NCBI GenBank assembly: GCA_003162255.1
Contig: PMMJ01000125.1
Span: 2,773 to 16,595 of the forward strand
Length of the DNA: 13,823 nt
Source of the DNA: Acidobacteriaceae bacterium
Lineage (GTDB): Bacteria; Acidobacteriota; Terriglobia; Terriglobales; Acidobacteriaceae
Reading direction: 5' to 3'
The notes under the pieces are model-generated. The model was given only the letters and a program-made list of their open reading frames with translations. It was not told where the DNA came from and did no database searches. Every line of letters starts with the position of its first letter. Position 1 is the first letter of the stretch. The translations under genes and the position numbers were made by a program. Positions 6,952 to 13,800 of the stretch are shown here, piece after piece.

Positions 6952-8256
6952 CTACTTGTGAATTTCCGCGTCTGTCGGACAGTTAGCGGTATCGAAGTTG
7001 CTTCCCGGGCCCTTCGAACTTGCTTTTTGTAGCGTAAAAGCCCCCTGCTGATCGGGACTACCTCCGCGTTTAACTACGTAAGTCCCAGTCACGGACCCAG
7101 CTTTTTGTGTTCCGGTGAATTGAATCTCGAAGGCTGAGCTCGTTACTACGAAATACACGTCACTACCCTGGACAGCACCACTAAGAGCTCCACTGCCAAA
7201 AAGTGGTTCTTTGACGCCCATACAACCGGACAGAAGACCTTCATCGTCTCGAACCAGAATCCAAAATTCCGCTGTTAGATTCGCTGATTGATTGTGAACG
7301 ATTCCGCCGAACTGGCCGGTCAGCGGATTAACCTCGGAGCGCTCATCGCGGGAGGCGCTTTGAGTGGATTCGGAATTGACAACACCGTGGGTCTCTCGCC
7401 GAGTGCTTCCCAAAGCAGATTGAAACGCAGTCAGTGAAACGCCGAAGTGCTGATTTATAAGGGGACGGAGGTGCTCAGCATCTACCGCAAAATTCAGGTT
7501 TTGTCCCTGTTCGACTTGAAATGTAGCGACTCCCACCATCTTCCCGCTCTCATTGAGAACTGGTCCACCAGATGAGCCAGGCGAGATCGGTGCGGTAATC
7601 TGCAAGTAGCGGATCGACTTGTAGTCGCGAACCGCGCTCAAAATGCCGTCACTCACCGTATTCTCAAGGCCCTGCGGACTACCGATTGCAATCACCTTCT
7701 GTCCGACCGTCACGTCCTTCGATGAGCCCAACGTCACATGCGGTAAGTTCTGTGGCTTCTGGGTACTGCCCTGTTCGTAGAGCTGGAATAAGACCAAGTC
7801 CTTCTCCAAATCCGCTCCCTCAATCGAACGTATTTCGAAAACGCGCCCGTTGCAACATTGGGCAACCGCGCGGACGGCTCCCTTAATCACGTGGTAGTTA
7901 CTACCCGCCAAGCCATCGGAAGTTATGATGAAGCCGCTTCCCTGCGATACCGCAGTTCCCCGTTGGTTCGCCGCAACAATCGTCAGTACGGGCGCACCAA
8001 CTAGCTCGGTTGAGAGAGAAGAAACCTTGACCGCTTCGGCACTTTGGCTCACCTTTTCCGATTTGGGTAGCAACAGAACCACGATTACGACGGCCAGCCC
8101 CAGTAGCAGACAAGCGATAAACAGCCATTTCCGTCGTCCGGTTCCTGCCCTCGGCGGAGGAGTGCTTGGCTGTTCATGGTAGAGTATTTGACCGCAAGAG
8201 ATGCAGAAAACGCCATCTGTCTTATTCTGTGCGCCGCACTGTATGCAGAAGGCCAT
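6952..8256 (-). CDS. Zinc-ribbon, membrane-anchored trypsin/HtrA-like serine protease with C-terminal beta-rich domain
   Basis: ATG 8256 is chosen because the zinc ribbon begins at once (MAFCIQCG). A TTG at 8289 would add 11 residues with no purpose. The 434-aa order is: zinc ribbon with Cys4, Cys7, Cys18, Cys21; a Pro-rich linker; one membrane helix at about 44-63; and a chymotrypsin-fold protease at about 85-272. The triad is visible as His122 (SNYHVI), Asp153 (EKDLVLF) and Ser229 (SPGSSGGPVLN), as in HtrA/DegP. There is no PDZ domain. Residues about 315-412 form a separate Gly-rich beta domain (GQFGGIVHNQSANL, GSGALSGAVQGSDVYFVV, GTYVVKRGG) whose fold I cannot name. Predicted topology has the ribbon in the cytoplasm and the protease in the periplasm. 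It is divergent from the next zinc-ribbon gene across 79 nt. The protease call is strong. Substrate and the role of the ribbon are unknown. Confidence 0.88.
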   Translation of the reverse strand: MAFCIQCGAQNKTDGVFCISCGQILYHEQPSTPPPRAGTGRRKWLFIACLLLGLAVVIVVLLLPKSEKVSQSAEAVKVSSLSTELVGAPVLTIVAANQRGTAVSQGSGFIITSDGLAGSNYHVIKGAVRAVAQCCNGRVFEIRSIEGADLEKDLVLFQLYEQGSTQKPQNLPHVTLGSSKDVTVGQKVIAIGSPQGLENTVSDGILSAVRDYKSIRYLQITAPISPGSSGGPVLNESGKMVGVATFQVEQGQNLNFAVDAEHLRPLINQHFGVSLTAFQSALGSTRRETHGVVNSESTQSASRDERSEVNPLTGQFGGIVHNQSANLTAEFWILVRDDEGLLSGCMGVKEPLFGSGALSGAVQGSDVYFVVTSSAFEIQFTGTQKAGSVTGTYVVKRGGSPDQQGAFTLQKASSKGPGSNFDTANCPTDAEIHK

Positions 8257-8312
8257 TGGAAATCCAACATCAACGATAACGCTTCCCAAGCCGCGAATCT
8301 AGGATTAAACTT
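8251..8312. repeat. Divergent promoter region, copy A of a duplicated upstream block
   Basis: The block covers the first codons of the minus-strand protease gene and most of the 79-nt gap to the next gene. It matches 9632-9694, ahead of the third zinc-ribbon gene. In the best part (8282-8312 against 9663-9694) 26 of 31 positions agree with one single-base gap, including CTTCCC, AAGC, CTAG and TAAACTT. Four of the five differences are transitions. The outer part (8251-8281) agrees at 19 of 31 positions. TAAACT could be a -10 box with TTCCCA near -35, but this is weak. Both divergent genes must take their promoters from this gap. Confidence 0.7.
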
Positions 8313-8335
8313 TTGCCAACGGAGCGCCGTAGCCC

Positions 8336-9622
8336 ATGTTCTGCGCCAACTGTGCATGCGAGCTTCCAGCAGTGGCCAAGTTCTGCGTCCGATGTGGATC
8401 AATAGTTGAACCTCCGACAACCTCGACCCTAACCCACGTTGCAACGCCACCAGTTGGCCAGCCAGTCGAGACCACATTTATCCGGTGTTTGAAGTGCGGC
8501 GGTCAAAATCCGAGCGACTATTCCTTTTGTACGGCATGCGGGGCATCGCTGAGGCCCATTAGCTCACCTGTATTTGTGTCTGGCACTGCTACTGCTTTCG
8601 GCGCTGCTGTGCCACCGGCGACAAATGAACAGACCGCTAGCGAAGCGCAGAAACTCCCCGCCACTCAGCATGTAAAGGCCGAAATAGCAACGCCAGCACC
8701 TCTCCAGGCCAACGATGGAAAACGACGATCGACCACGATGAAGAAGTTCTTGGCAGGATTGCTCGTCGCGGTCTTCACACTGATGACCATTGCGTCACCG
8801 AGCAGCACTCAACTGCATCCACCAAAGGATGCCGCCGAAGCTGTCGGGCAACTCATGGGTCTTGTCTTGTTGATTGCAGGCTTGTTTTACAGCGTCCGCT
8901 GGTACATGAAGCTCGACGGGCACACTTACAAGCTGGCTCGACAGGCATGGGCGTCTATTCTGTTCTGGTACTCGCTACTTGCAATCCTTGTTGGTCTTGG
9001 AATGGCGGTGACCATCTCTGTCGCCGTTGGGGCAACAATGACCGCCATCTGGGCATGTCTCGGCTTCGTCTGCTGGAAATGGCGTGGAAGATTGCGGCGT
9101 GCGGAGGCGAGTGGAGCAGTCAGCAAGGGAGCCAAAATTGGGGTTTCAACCGGAATGATTTTCGTATATGCGGGGATTGGGTTAATCGCCCTCCTGATCA
9201 TCGCGGCCATCGCAATTCCCAACCTGCTGCGTGCAAGGATTGCCGCTAACGAATCCTCAGCCGTCGCATCGTTGCGCACTATCAACACTGCCGAGACCGC
9301 CTACGCCTCCGCATATACGACCGCCGGTTATGCCCCCGTCTTGACCGTGCTTGGCGGTACCAACTGCGCCCCCCCGGATGAGGCCAGCGCCTGTCTAATC
9401 GACACGCAGCTCGAATCCGGCCAAAAAAGCGGTTACCGTTTCGAACTTCGCAATCGTATCCACTCTGAAATCTCGGGCGATAAGTACCAAGTTGTTGCCT
9501 ACCCCCTGGTCCCTAATCAAACCGGAGTGAGAGCATTCTGCTCAGATGAGACCGCAATCATCAAATTTGACGCCAACGGATCGCCCGACGACTGCCTAGC
9601 TAATGGGAGCCCGCTCCAGTGA
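8336..9622 (+). CDS. Double zinc-ribbon multi-pass membrane protein ending in a type IV pilin-like ectodomain
   Basis: The 428-aa protein opens with two zinc ribbons: Cys3/6/17/20 and Cys51/54/65/68. A low-complexity Ala/Thr/Pro linker runs to about 130. Hydrophobic segments follow at about 136-153, 171-190, 205-248 (probably two) and 275-297. The last one reads IGLIALLIIAAIAIPNLLRA and continues RIAANESSAVASLRTINTAE. This is the alpha1 helix signature of bacterial pseudopilins (IIAAIAIPNLLRARxAANExSAVxSLRTIN). The remaining 105 residues would be the globular pilin head, with four Cys (344, 353, 402, 420). The prepilin-peptidase site (G-F-T-L-I-E) is missing and replaced by VYAGIGLI, so the domain should stay tethered. 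GGAG lies 11 nt before ATG 8336. The N-terminus is paralogous to the 9716 gene. Function is unknown, with surface sensing or scaffold as possibilities. Confidence 0.8.
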   Translation: MFCANCACELPAVAKFCVRCGSIVEPPTTSTLTHVATPPVGQPVETTFIRCLKCGGQNPSDYSFCTACGASLRPISSPVFVSGTATAFGAAVPPATNEQTASEAQKLPATQHVKAEIATPAPLQANDGKRRSTTMKKFLAGLLVAVFTLMTIASPSSTQLHPPKDAAEAVGQLMGLVLLIAGLFYSVRWYMKLDGHTYKLARQAWASILFWYSLLAILVGLGMAVTISVAVGATMTAIWACLGFVCWKWRGRLRRAEASGAVSKGAKIGVSTGMIFVYAGIGLIALLIIAAIAIPNLLRARIAANESSAVASLRTINTAETAYASAYTTAGYAPVLTVLGGTNCAPPDEASACLIDTQLESGQKSGYRFELRNRIHSEISGDKYQVVAYPLVPNQTGVRAFCSDETAIIKFDANGSPDDCLANGSPLQ

Positions 9623-9631
9623 AATCGGTGA

Positions 9632-9694
9632 GGCCACTGAAATATCCACCGTAACAATGACTCTTCCCTAAGCTGTGACTCTAGAACTAAACTT
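9632..9694. repeat. Copy B of the duplicated zinc-ribbon upstream block
   Basis: This is the counterpart of 8251-8312 (see that entry for match counts). It sits at the same distance from its start codon: CTAG is 35 nt before ATG here and 37 nt in copy A. Where copy A has CAT, the reversed start codon of the protease gene, copy B has CAC, and no protease-like coding sequence follows on the minus strand. This fits duplication of a promoter-plus-zinc-ribbon unit with decay of the divergent start. Confidence 0.65.
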
Positions 9695-9715
9695 CAGCAG
9701 GGGAGGCCTTCGGGT

Positions 9716-10789
9716 ATGTTTTGCTCAAGTTGCGGTTGTGAGCTGCCCGCGGCCGCAAAGTTCTGTGGCAGGTGCGGTGCAAAAATTGAGCACTCCGCGA
9801 ATCCGTCCATGATCCAGACTGCAGAGTTACAGCCCGCAGCGTACGTGCCCGAAGCTACGTCCATGCTCCAACCGAAGCCGTCGCTGTTTTGCGGTCATTG
9901 TGGCAACCAGCGCGCCGCCGCTGAGAAATTCTGCAAATACTGCGGTCACCAGATTTCATCGGCCACCTTCCAGGATCCCTTGGCGAACGCTCCCAACACG
10001 TCGGGTTTTGCTATGAGTGCTACTGCGGAGTCAGGGATAAACACAGCACCACCAACGGTTGCTGGAACACAACCAGAGCCCCTTACACGGGAAGCACCGC
10101 CCTACGCAATTTTTGTATCGCAGGTTCTCGGGTTTACGATTTGCGGGTGCGTGGTTGTTTTTAACATAGCCAATGATTCAGCGCGTGGCTATTGGCACTC
10201 GACTTTTTCTACCGCAGTAGCCTCGGTCCTGGCAATGGTTCTCATTCCTTTTGTGCTGAATTGTTGGCGGAGAATGAAAATATTGACTGAAAACGAGGCT
10301 AACCATCGCGGGAAACTTCTTATGAGAACTGTTGTTTTCGCGTTGCTGTTTCTTACCACGGCTGCAATTGTGGGAAACGCCATCGGTAACAGTGGTAAAG
10401 AAGCGGTCCAAATGGCATCCGATTTTCGTCAAATGTCCCGGATCGGCGATCGCATTTCGCAAGCTCGGAATGCAGTTTCTCGAACAATACCGGCGCACCT
10501 TGAAATGTACAAATCAATCGAAACGGACGTTCAGGAATTCGATACGTCACTTCGGCGCCTGCAGACAGACCTCGCCACTTATGATGGCAAGTTTCCTAAC
10601 CAGCATGATGAGACGGTGAAAAGTATTCACGAAATTGAGGTTGGGCTCAGACGTGCCAGCCTGCTCAAGCAGGAGATCGGAGTAGCAAAGGAGATCGAGT
10701 CTCTTGATCCTGCTTTACAGTGGAGCGTCTGGCAAAACAAAATGCAGCCACTTCTCGACGCCGAAAACAAGCTCGACAATGTTAAGTAA
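9716..10789 (+). CDS. Double zinc-ribbon membrane protein with long helical C-terminal tail
   Basis: The 357-aa protein has zinc ribbons at Cys3/6/17/20 and Cys59/62/73/76. Its first 25 residues are closely similar to the previous gene (MFCSSCGCELPAAAKFCGRC against MFCANCACELPAVAKFCVRC). A linker of about 50 residues leads to three likely membrane helices at about 132-151, 164-183 and 203-221. Residues about 225-357 are charged and lack Cys and most Gly. They look like two or three long helices (SRIGDRISQARNAVSRTIPA, SLRRLQTDL, VGLRRASLLKQEIG), probably a coiled coil beyond the membrane. GGGGAGG lies 9 nt before the ATG, the strongest ribosome site of the cluster. The stop overlaps the end of the converging membrane-protein remnant by 8 nt. 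I do not recognise a named family for the tail. Confidence 0.78.
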   Translation: MFCSSCGCELPAAAKFCGRCGAKIEHSANPSMIQTAELQPAAYVPEATSMLQPKPSLFCGHCGNQRAAAEKFCKYCGHQISSATFQDPLANAPNTSGFAMSATAESGINTAPPTVAGTQPEPLTREAPPYAIFVSQVLGFTICGCVVVFNIANDSARGYWHSTFSTAVASVLAMVLIPFVLNCWRRMKILTENEANHRGKLLMRTVVFALLFLTTAAIVGNAIGNSGKEAVQMASDFRQMSRIGDRISQARNAVSRTIPAHLEMYKSIETDVQEFDTSLRRLQTDLATYDGKFPNQHDETVKSIHEIEVGLRRASLLKQEIGVAKEIESLDPALQWSVWQNKMQPLLDAENKLDNVK

Positions 10790-11143
10790 CAGGTGTGGGT
10801 TGAGTAGGGTATATCGCTTTCACTGCCAAATCCCAGTCATGCGACTTAAAGACGTGGAGCACGCGTCTGGACTTGAGGAAATAGGCTAGCCATAGGATTT
10901 CGGGGCCCAGCGTAAAAATGATGCCGAGGGCGACATTTTCAGGGAAGTACTTGATGTCGATTAACATGCCAACGCTAGCAGCAACCACCTGAGCCGCGAT
11001 CAGCCAGCGCAAGAGCCGAAGCAGATCCCAAGTTCTAACCGAGATCAGGATAGTCGCGACCGCTACCTGGAGCGCAAAGATCACAATTGTGGGAACTGTT
11101 GATGCCAAGAACCAATAGCACCTTGAGGAATCGTCGAAGTTGT
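10782..11143 (-). pseudogene. C-terminal remnant of a small multi-TM protein (possibly DUF2569), truncated by IS66
   Basis: The frame runs without a stop from the insertion-sequence edge at 11143 to TAA at 10782. A TTG at 11108 is the only candidate start and lacks a good ribosome site, so I read this as a 3' fragment. It has three hydrophobic helices (TVPTIVIFALQVAVATILI, LRWLIAAQVVAASVGMLI, VALGIIFTLGPEILWLAYFL) and then KSRRVLHVF. The last helix followed by Y-x-x-x-S-x-R-V-x-x-x-F resembles the C-terminus of DUF2569 membrane proteins (ILWxxYFxxSxRVKxTF). A complete family member would have another helix and an N-terminal GGWL-type start, which would lie beyond the insertion. The DUF2569 label is tentative. 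The truncated-membrane-protein reading is better supported. Confidence 0.5.
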
Positions 11144-11172
11144 GTAAGCGTAGACCGATGGCCGTCTAGACG
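11144..11172 (+). repeat. IS66 left terminal inverted repeat
   Basis: It starts GTAAGCGTAGACC and contains CCGTCT and GACG in the same places as the right repeat. It lies 88 nt before the tnpA start codon and cuts the minus-strand membrane-protein gene. Confidence 0.85.
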
Positions 11173-11232
11173 GGAGTCGTCCTGAGGGCGCATTCTTCCT
11201 TTGTGGCGCGATGTCATGCCACGAGGGGATTG

Positions 11233-11676
11233 ATGAACAACAGCGCGGCGCCGGTTCTCAGCGCCACACGGATCAAACGACAGTACCGCACTGCCGAAGA
11301 GAAACGGCAGATCGTGGAGGAGACGCTGGGCACTGGCGTCTCGGTGGCGGTTGTGGCTCGGGCGCATAGCGTGAACGCGAACCTGGTGTTTCACTGGCGC
11401 AAGCTGTATCACGCTGGGCTTCTGGGTGAGCGGGCCGCCACTTCCCTGGGCCAAGCTCGGGCGAGTGGGGTGCGGTTGCTGCCGGTGAGTGTTGCCGAAG
11501 AGGCAGAGAACCAGCCACCGGTTGCTGCGGCGGTGAGCACACCGTACGGCGTCGCTCATGAAGCGGCGATTGTGCCGGGTTCGATGGAACTGACTCTGGC
11601 GAAAGCGCAGATTCGCATCACCGGAAGGGTAGACGCTCAAGTGCTGCGCGTGGTGTTGGAGTGCTTGCGCGGATGA
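11233..11676 (+). CDS. tnpA: IS66 accessory protein TnpA (helix-turn-helix)
   Basis: ATG 11233 is preferred over the in-frame GTG at 11203 because GAGGGG lies 4 nt before it. The 147-aa protein begins with the IS66 TnpA / transposase_8-type helix-turn-helix (RIKRQYRTAEEKRQIVEETL, GVSVAVVARAHSVNANLVFHWRKLY). That is the DNA-recognition pattern with the usual HWRKLY ending the second helix. The remainder, with a variable Ala/Val-rich middle, ends in VDAQVLRVVLECLRG, the usual C-terminus of this protein. It is required with TnpB for transposition of IS66 elements, presumably by binding the ends. Its stop overlaps the tnpB start as ATGA, indicating translational coupling. Confidence 0.9.
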   Translation: MNNSAAPVLSATRIKRQYRTAEEKRQIVEETLGTGVSVAVVARAHSVNANLVFHWRKLYHAGLLGERAATSLGQARASGVRLLPVSVAEEAENQPPVAAAVSTPYGVAHEAAIVPGSMELTLAKAQIRITGRVDAQVLRVVLECLRG

Positions 11677-12020
11677 TGGCGCTTCCCGCCAACACGCGCA
11701 TCTGGATCGCGGCGGGTGTGACCGACCTGCGGCGCGGGTTCACGGGGTTGAGCGCGCTGGTGCAGACGACGCTCGAACACGATCCTCTCTCCGGTCACGT
11801 CTTCGCGTTCCGCGGGCGGCGCGGCGACTTGATCAAACTACTCTGGTTCGATGGCGATGGGCTTTGTCTGTTTGCGAAACGTTTGGACCGTGGACGATTC
11901 ATCTGGCCGAAAGTGGAGAGCGGAACGGTGTCGTTGAGCGGCGCGCAGTTATCGATGCTGTTAGAAGGCATCGATTGGCGTCATCCGGTTCGAACCGCGG
12001 AGTCCTTGATGGCGATCTGA
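11673..12020 (+). CDS. tnpB: IS66 accessory protein TnpB (IS66 Orf2-like)
   Basis: ATG 11673 overlaps the tnpA stop in ATGA, the normal IS66 arrangement. An upstream in-frame GTG (11661) is unnecessary. The 115-aa product has the family signatures RIWIAAGVTDLRRGFTGLSALV (from about residue 8), GHVFAFRGRRGDLIKLLWFDGDGLCLFAKRL, and the C-terminal GRFIWP followed by LLEGIDW. Length matches the usual 110-120 aa. It is essential for IS66 transposition in the elements studied, with an unknown biochemical role. Nothing is broken. It is followed by 76 nt before tnpC. Confidence 0.93.
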   Translation: MMALPANTRIWIAAGVTDLRRGFTGLSALVQTTLEHDPLSGHVFAFRGRRGDLIKLLWFDGDGLCLFAKRLDRGRFIWPKVESGTVSLSGAQLSMLLEGIDWRHPVRTAESLMAI

Positions 12021-12096
12021 GTTCGCGCGTGCGATATGCACAGCTATTTATGCGGCTGTGGACGCATTCCGGCAGAGTTCGTGACATACTCCGTCC

Positions 12097-13701
12097 ATGG
12101 TTGCCACGCGCACGACGCTGCCCGATCTGAACCCGCTGGATCAGGAAGCATTGAAGGCAATCCTGCTGACGACCTATGAAGAACTGATCGCGGCTCAGGA
12201 GCAGTTACTCGTCAAAGAAGAGCAGTTACTCTCGCGTGTCCATGAGATCGAACACCTGAAGCTGCTGATCGCCAAATTGCGGCGCCTGCAGTTTGGGCGG
12301 AAGTCGGAGAAGGTCGAGCGGCAGATCGAGCAACTCGAACTGAAGCTCGAAGACCTCGAAGTGCAGCGCGTCGGGTCCCTGCCGCAGCCCGCCTGGGAAG
12401 CGGACGCGCCGAAACCCGCTCCCACCGCGAAGACTCGCCGTCCCCTTCCCGAGCATCTGCCGCGCGAGACCAGGTCCCACGCACCTGCGGAACTAGCCTG
12501 CCCGGCGTGCGGCGGCACGCTGAAGAAGCTCGGCGAAGATGTCTCCGAGGTTCTGGAATGGGTTCCGGCCAGTTTCAAGGTGATCCGCCATGTGCGTCCG
12601 AAGCTGTGTTGCGCGGGATGCGACAAGATCGTGCAAGCTCCCGCACCAAGCCGCCCCATCGATCGCGGTCTGGCCGGACCGGGACTCCTGGCCCATGTAC
12701 TTACTTCGAAGTTTGCGGACCACTTGCCGTTGTATCGCCAGTCGGAGATCTACGCTCGCGAAGGAGTCGAGTTAGAGCGCTCGACGCTGGCAAAATGGGT
12801 GGGCGAGGCCAGCCACTTACTCGCACCCTTAGTCGAGGCGCTGCGCCGTTACGTGATGTCGGCCGATAAGTTGCACGCCGACGACACGCCAGTTCCAGTG
12901 CTGGCTCCCGGCAATGGCAGGACCAAGACCGGGCGCTTGTGGACTTATGTGCGCGACGATCGTCCGTCGGGTTCGAACGCGGCTCCCGCGGCCTGGTTCG
13001 CCTACTCGCCCGACCGCAAGGGCGAACATCCACAGCGGCATCTCAGTAACTCCCACGGTATTCTACAGGCCGACGCTTACGCTGGTTTCAATCCGCTCTA
13101 CGAGAACGGCTCGATCCAGGAAGCACCCTGTCTCGCCCATATCCGCCGCAAGTTCTTCGACCTGATGGAAGCGCACCGCTCACCGATTGCGACCGAAGCG
13201 GTCGAGCGCATCGGGGCCTTGTATGCGATCGAGAAGGAAATCCGCGGGCGGCCTCCCGACCAACGACGCGAAGTCCGCAACACACGTTCGCGGCCCCTGC
13301 TCGACGCGATGCGTGCGTGGCTCGAAACATCTTTGTCGAAACTCTCACGGAAGTCCGATACCTCGGCGGCGATCCACTATGCCCTAGCCCGTTGGGACGC
13401 CTTCGCGCGCTATTGTGATGACGGCCGCATCGAGATCGACAATTCCGCGGCCGAGAGGGCCCTGCGCGCGGTTGCGGTGGGTCGCCGCAACTGGACCTTC
13501 GCCGGTTCCGACGCCGGCGGGGAACGAGCCGCGACTTTCTATTGCCTGCTCGGAACGGCCAAGCTGAACGGCCTCAATCCCGAGGCCTACCTGCGCCAGG
13601 TGCTGGAGCGCATCGCCGACCACCCGGTGAACCGCATCGCAGAGTTGTTGCCCTGGAACCTTGGGTTGACCGACTCCGCCGCAGAACTCTCCACCCAATA
13701 G
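12097..13701 (+). CDS. tnpC: IS66 transposase TnpC (DDE type)
   Basis: The 534-aa transposase shows the full IS66 layout. An N-terminal coiled coil rich in Glu/Gln/Leu (about 15-100) includes LRRLQFGRKSEK (about 62-73). A zinc-binding domain carries Cys135, Cys138, Cys172 and Cys175 (CPACGG ... CCAGC). The RPIDRGLAGPGLLAHVLTSKFADHLPLYRQ segment follows, and then the catalytic core. The DDE triad is visible as Asp262 (HADDTPV), Asp326 (LQADAYAGF) and Glu453 (IDNSAAERALR). WTFAGSDAGGERAA and LNGLNPEAYL near the C-terminus are also family hallmarks. The reading frame is uninterrupted and ends 99 nt before the right end of the element. The open frames on the opposite strand are a by-product of its high GC third positions. 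Confidence 0.95.
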   Translation: MVATRTTLPDLNPLDQEALKAILLTTYEELIAAQEQLLVKEEQLLSRVHEIEHLKLLIAKLRRLQFGRKSEKVERQIEQLELKLEDLEVQRVGSLPQPAWEADAPKPAPTAKTRRPLPEHLPRETRSHAPAELACPACGGTLKKLGEDVSEVLEWVPASFKVIRHVRPKLCCAGCDKIVQAPAPSRPIDRGLAGPGLLAHVLTSKFADHLPLYRQSEIYAREGVELERSTLAKWVGEASHLLAPLVEALRRYVMSADKLHADDTPVPVLAPGNGRTKTGRLWTYVRDDRPSGSNAAPAAWFAYSPDRKGEHPQRHLSNSHGILQADAYAGFNPLYENGSIQEAPCLAHIRRKFFDLMEAHRSPIATEAVERIGALYAIEKEIRGRPPDQRREVRNTRSRPLLDAMRAWLETSLSKLSRKSDTSAAIHYALARWDAFARYCDDGRIEIDNSAAERALRAVAVGRRNWTFAGSDAGGERAATFYCLLGTAKLNGLNPEAYLRQVLERIADHPVNRIAELLPWNLGLTDSAAELSTQ

Positions 13702-13720
13702 CACACACATCCACTCCAGC

Positions 13721-13757
13721 AGGTCGTGTCCATTAACAAAAGAAGTGGACACAACCT
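13721..13757. repeat. Imperfect 12-bp hairpin between tnpC and the right IS66 end
   Basis: AGGTCGTGTCCA and TGGACACAACCT form a stem with 11 of 12 pairs and a 13-nt loop rich in A. It starts 20 nt after the tnpC stop. There is no T-run after it, but the stem is strong enough to act as an RNA structure that ends or protects the transposase message, or as a subterminal protein-binding site. Confidence 0.6.
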
Positions 13758-13771
13758 CACCCTTTCTCCCA

Positions 13772-13800
13772 CGTCAAGACGGTAGTCCGTCTCCGCTTAC
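13772..13800 (-). repeat. IS66 right terminal inverted repeat
   Basis: Read on the minus strand it begins GTAAGCGGAGACGG and pairs with 11144-11172 at 23 of 29 positions. The 23 nt after it to the window end are unidentified flanking DNA. Confidence 0.85.

Larger units (their letters stand above)
11144..13800 (+). mobile_element. IS66-family insertion sequence, complete (2657 bp)
   Basis: The element carries tnpA, tnpB and tnpC in order, bounded by inverted repeats that both begin GTAAGCG, the IS66 terminal signature. The left 29 nt and the reverse complement of the right 29 nt agree at 23 positions. Length and gene order are normal for the family. All three frames and the DDE residues are intact, so it may be active. 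The flanks (GAAGTTGT left, GGTGTATT right) do not form the usual 8-bp target duplication. It looks richer in GC than its neighbours. Confidence 0.93.

Noticed and set aside
6704..6961. Short frames on both strands after the small gene
   Set aside because: No ribosome site, motif or plausible protein character. They overlap one another.
8256..8289. TTG at 8289 as protease start
   Set aside because: It adds 11 residues ahead of a zinc ribbon that, in all three cluster genes, begins at the start codon. It would also use most of the divergent promoter.
12195..13348. Many minus-strand frames across tnpC
   Set aside because: They are shadows of the GC-rich transposase gene, with Arg/Ser-rich low-quality translations.
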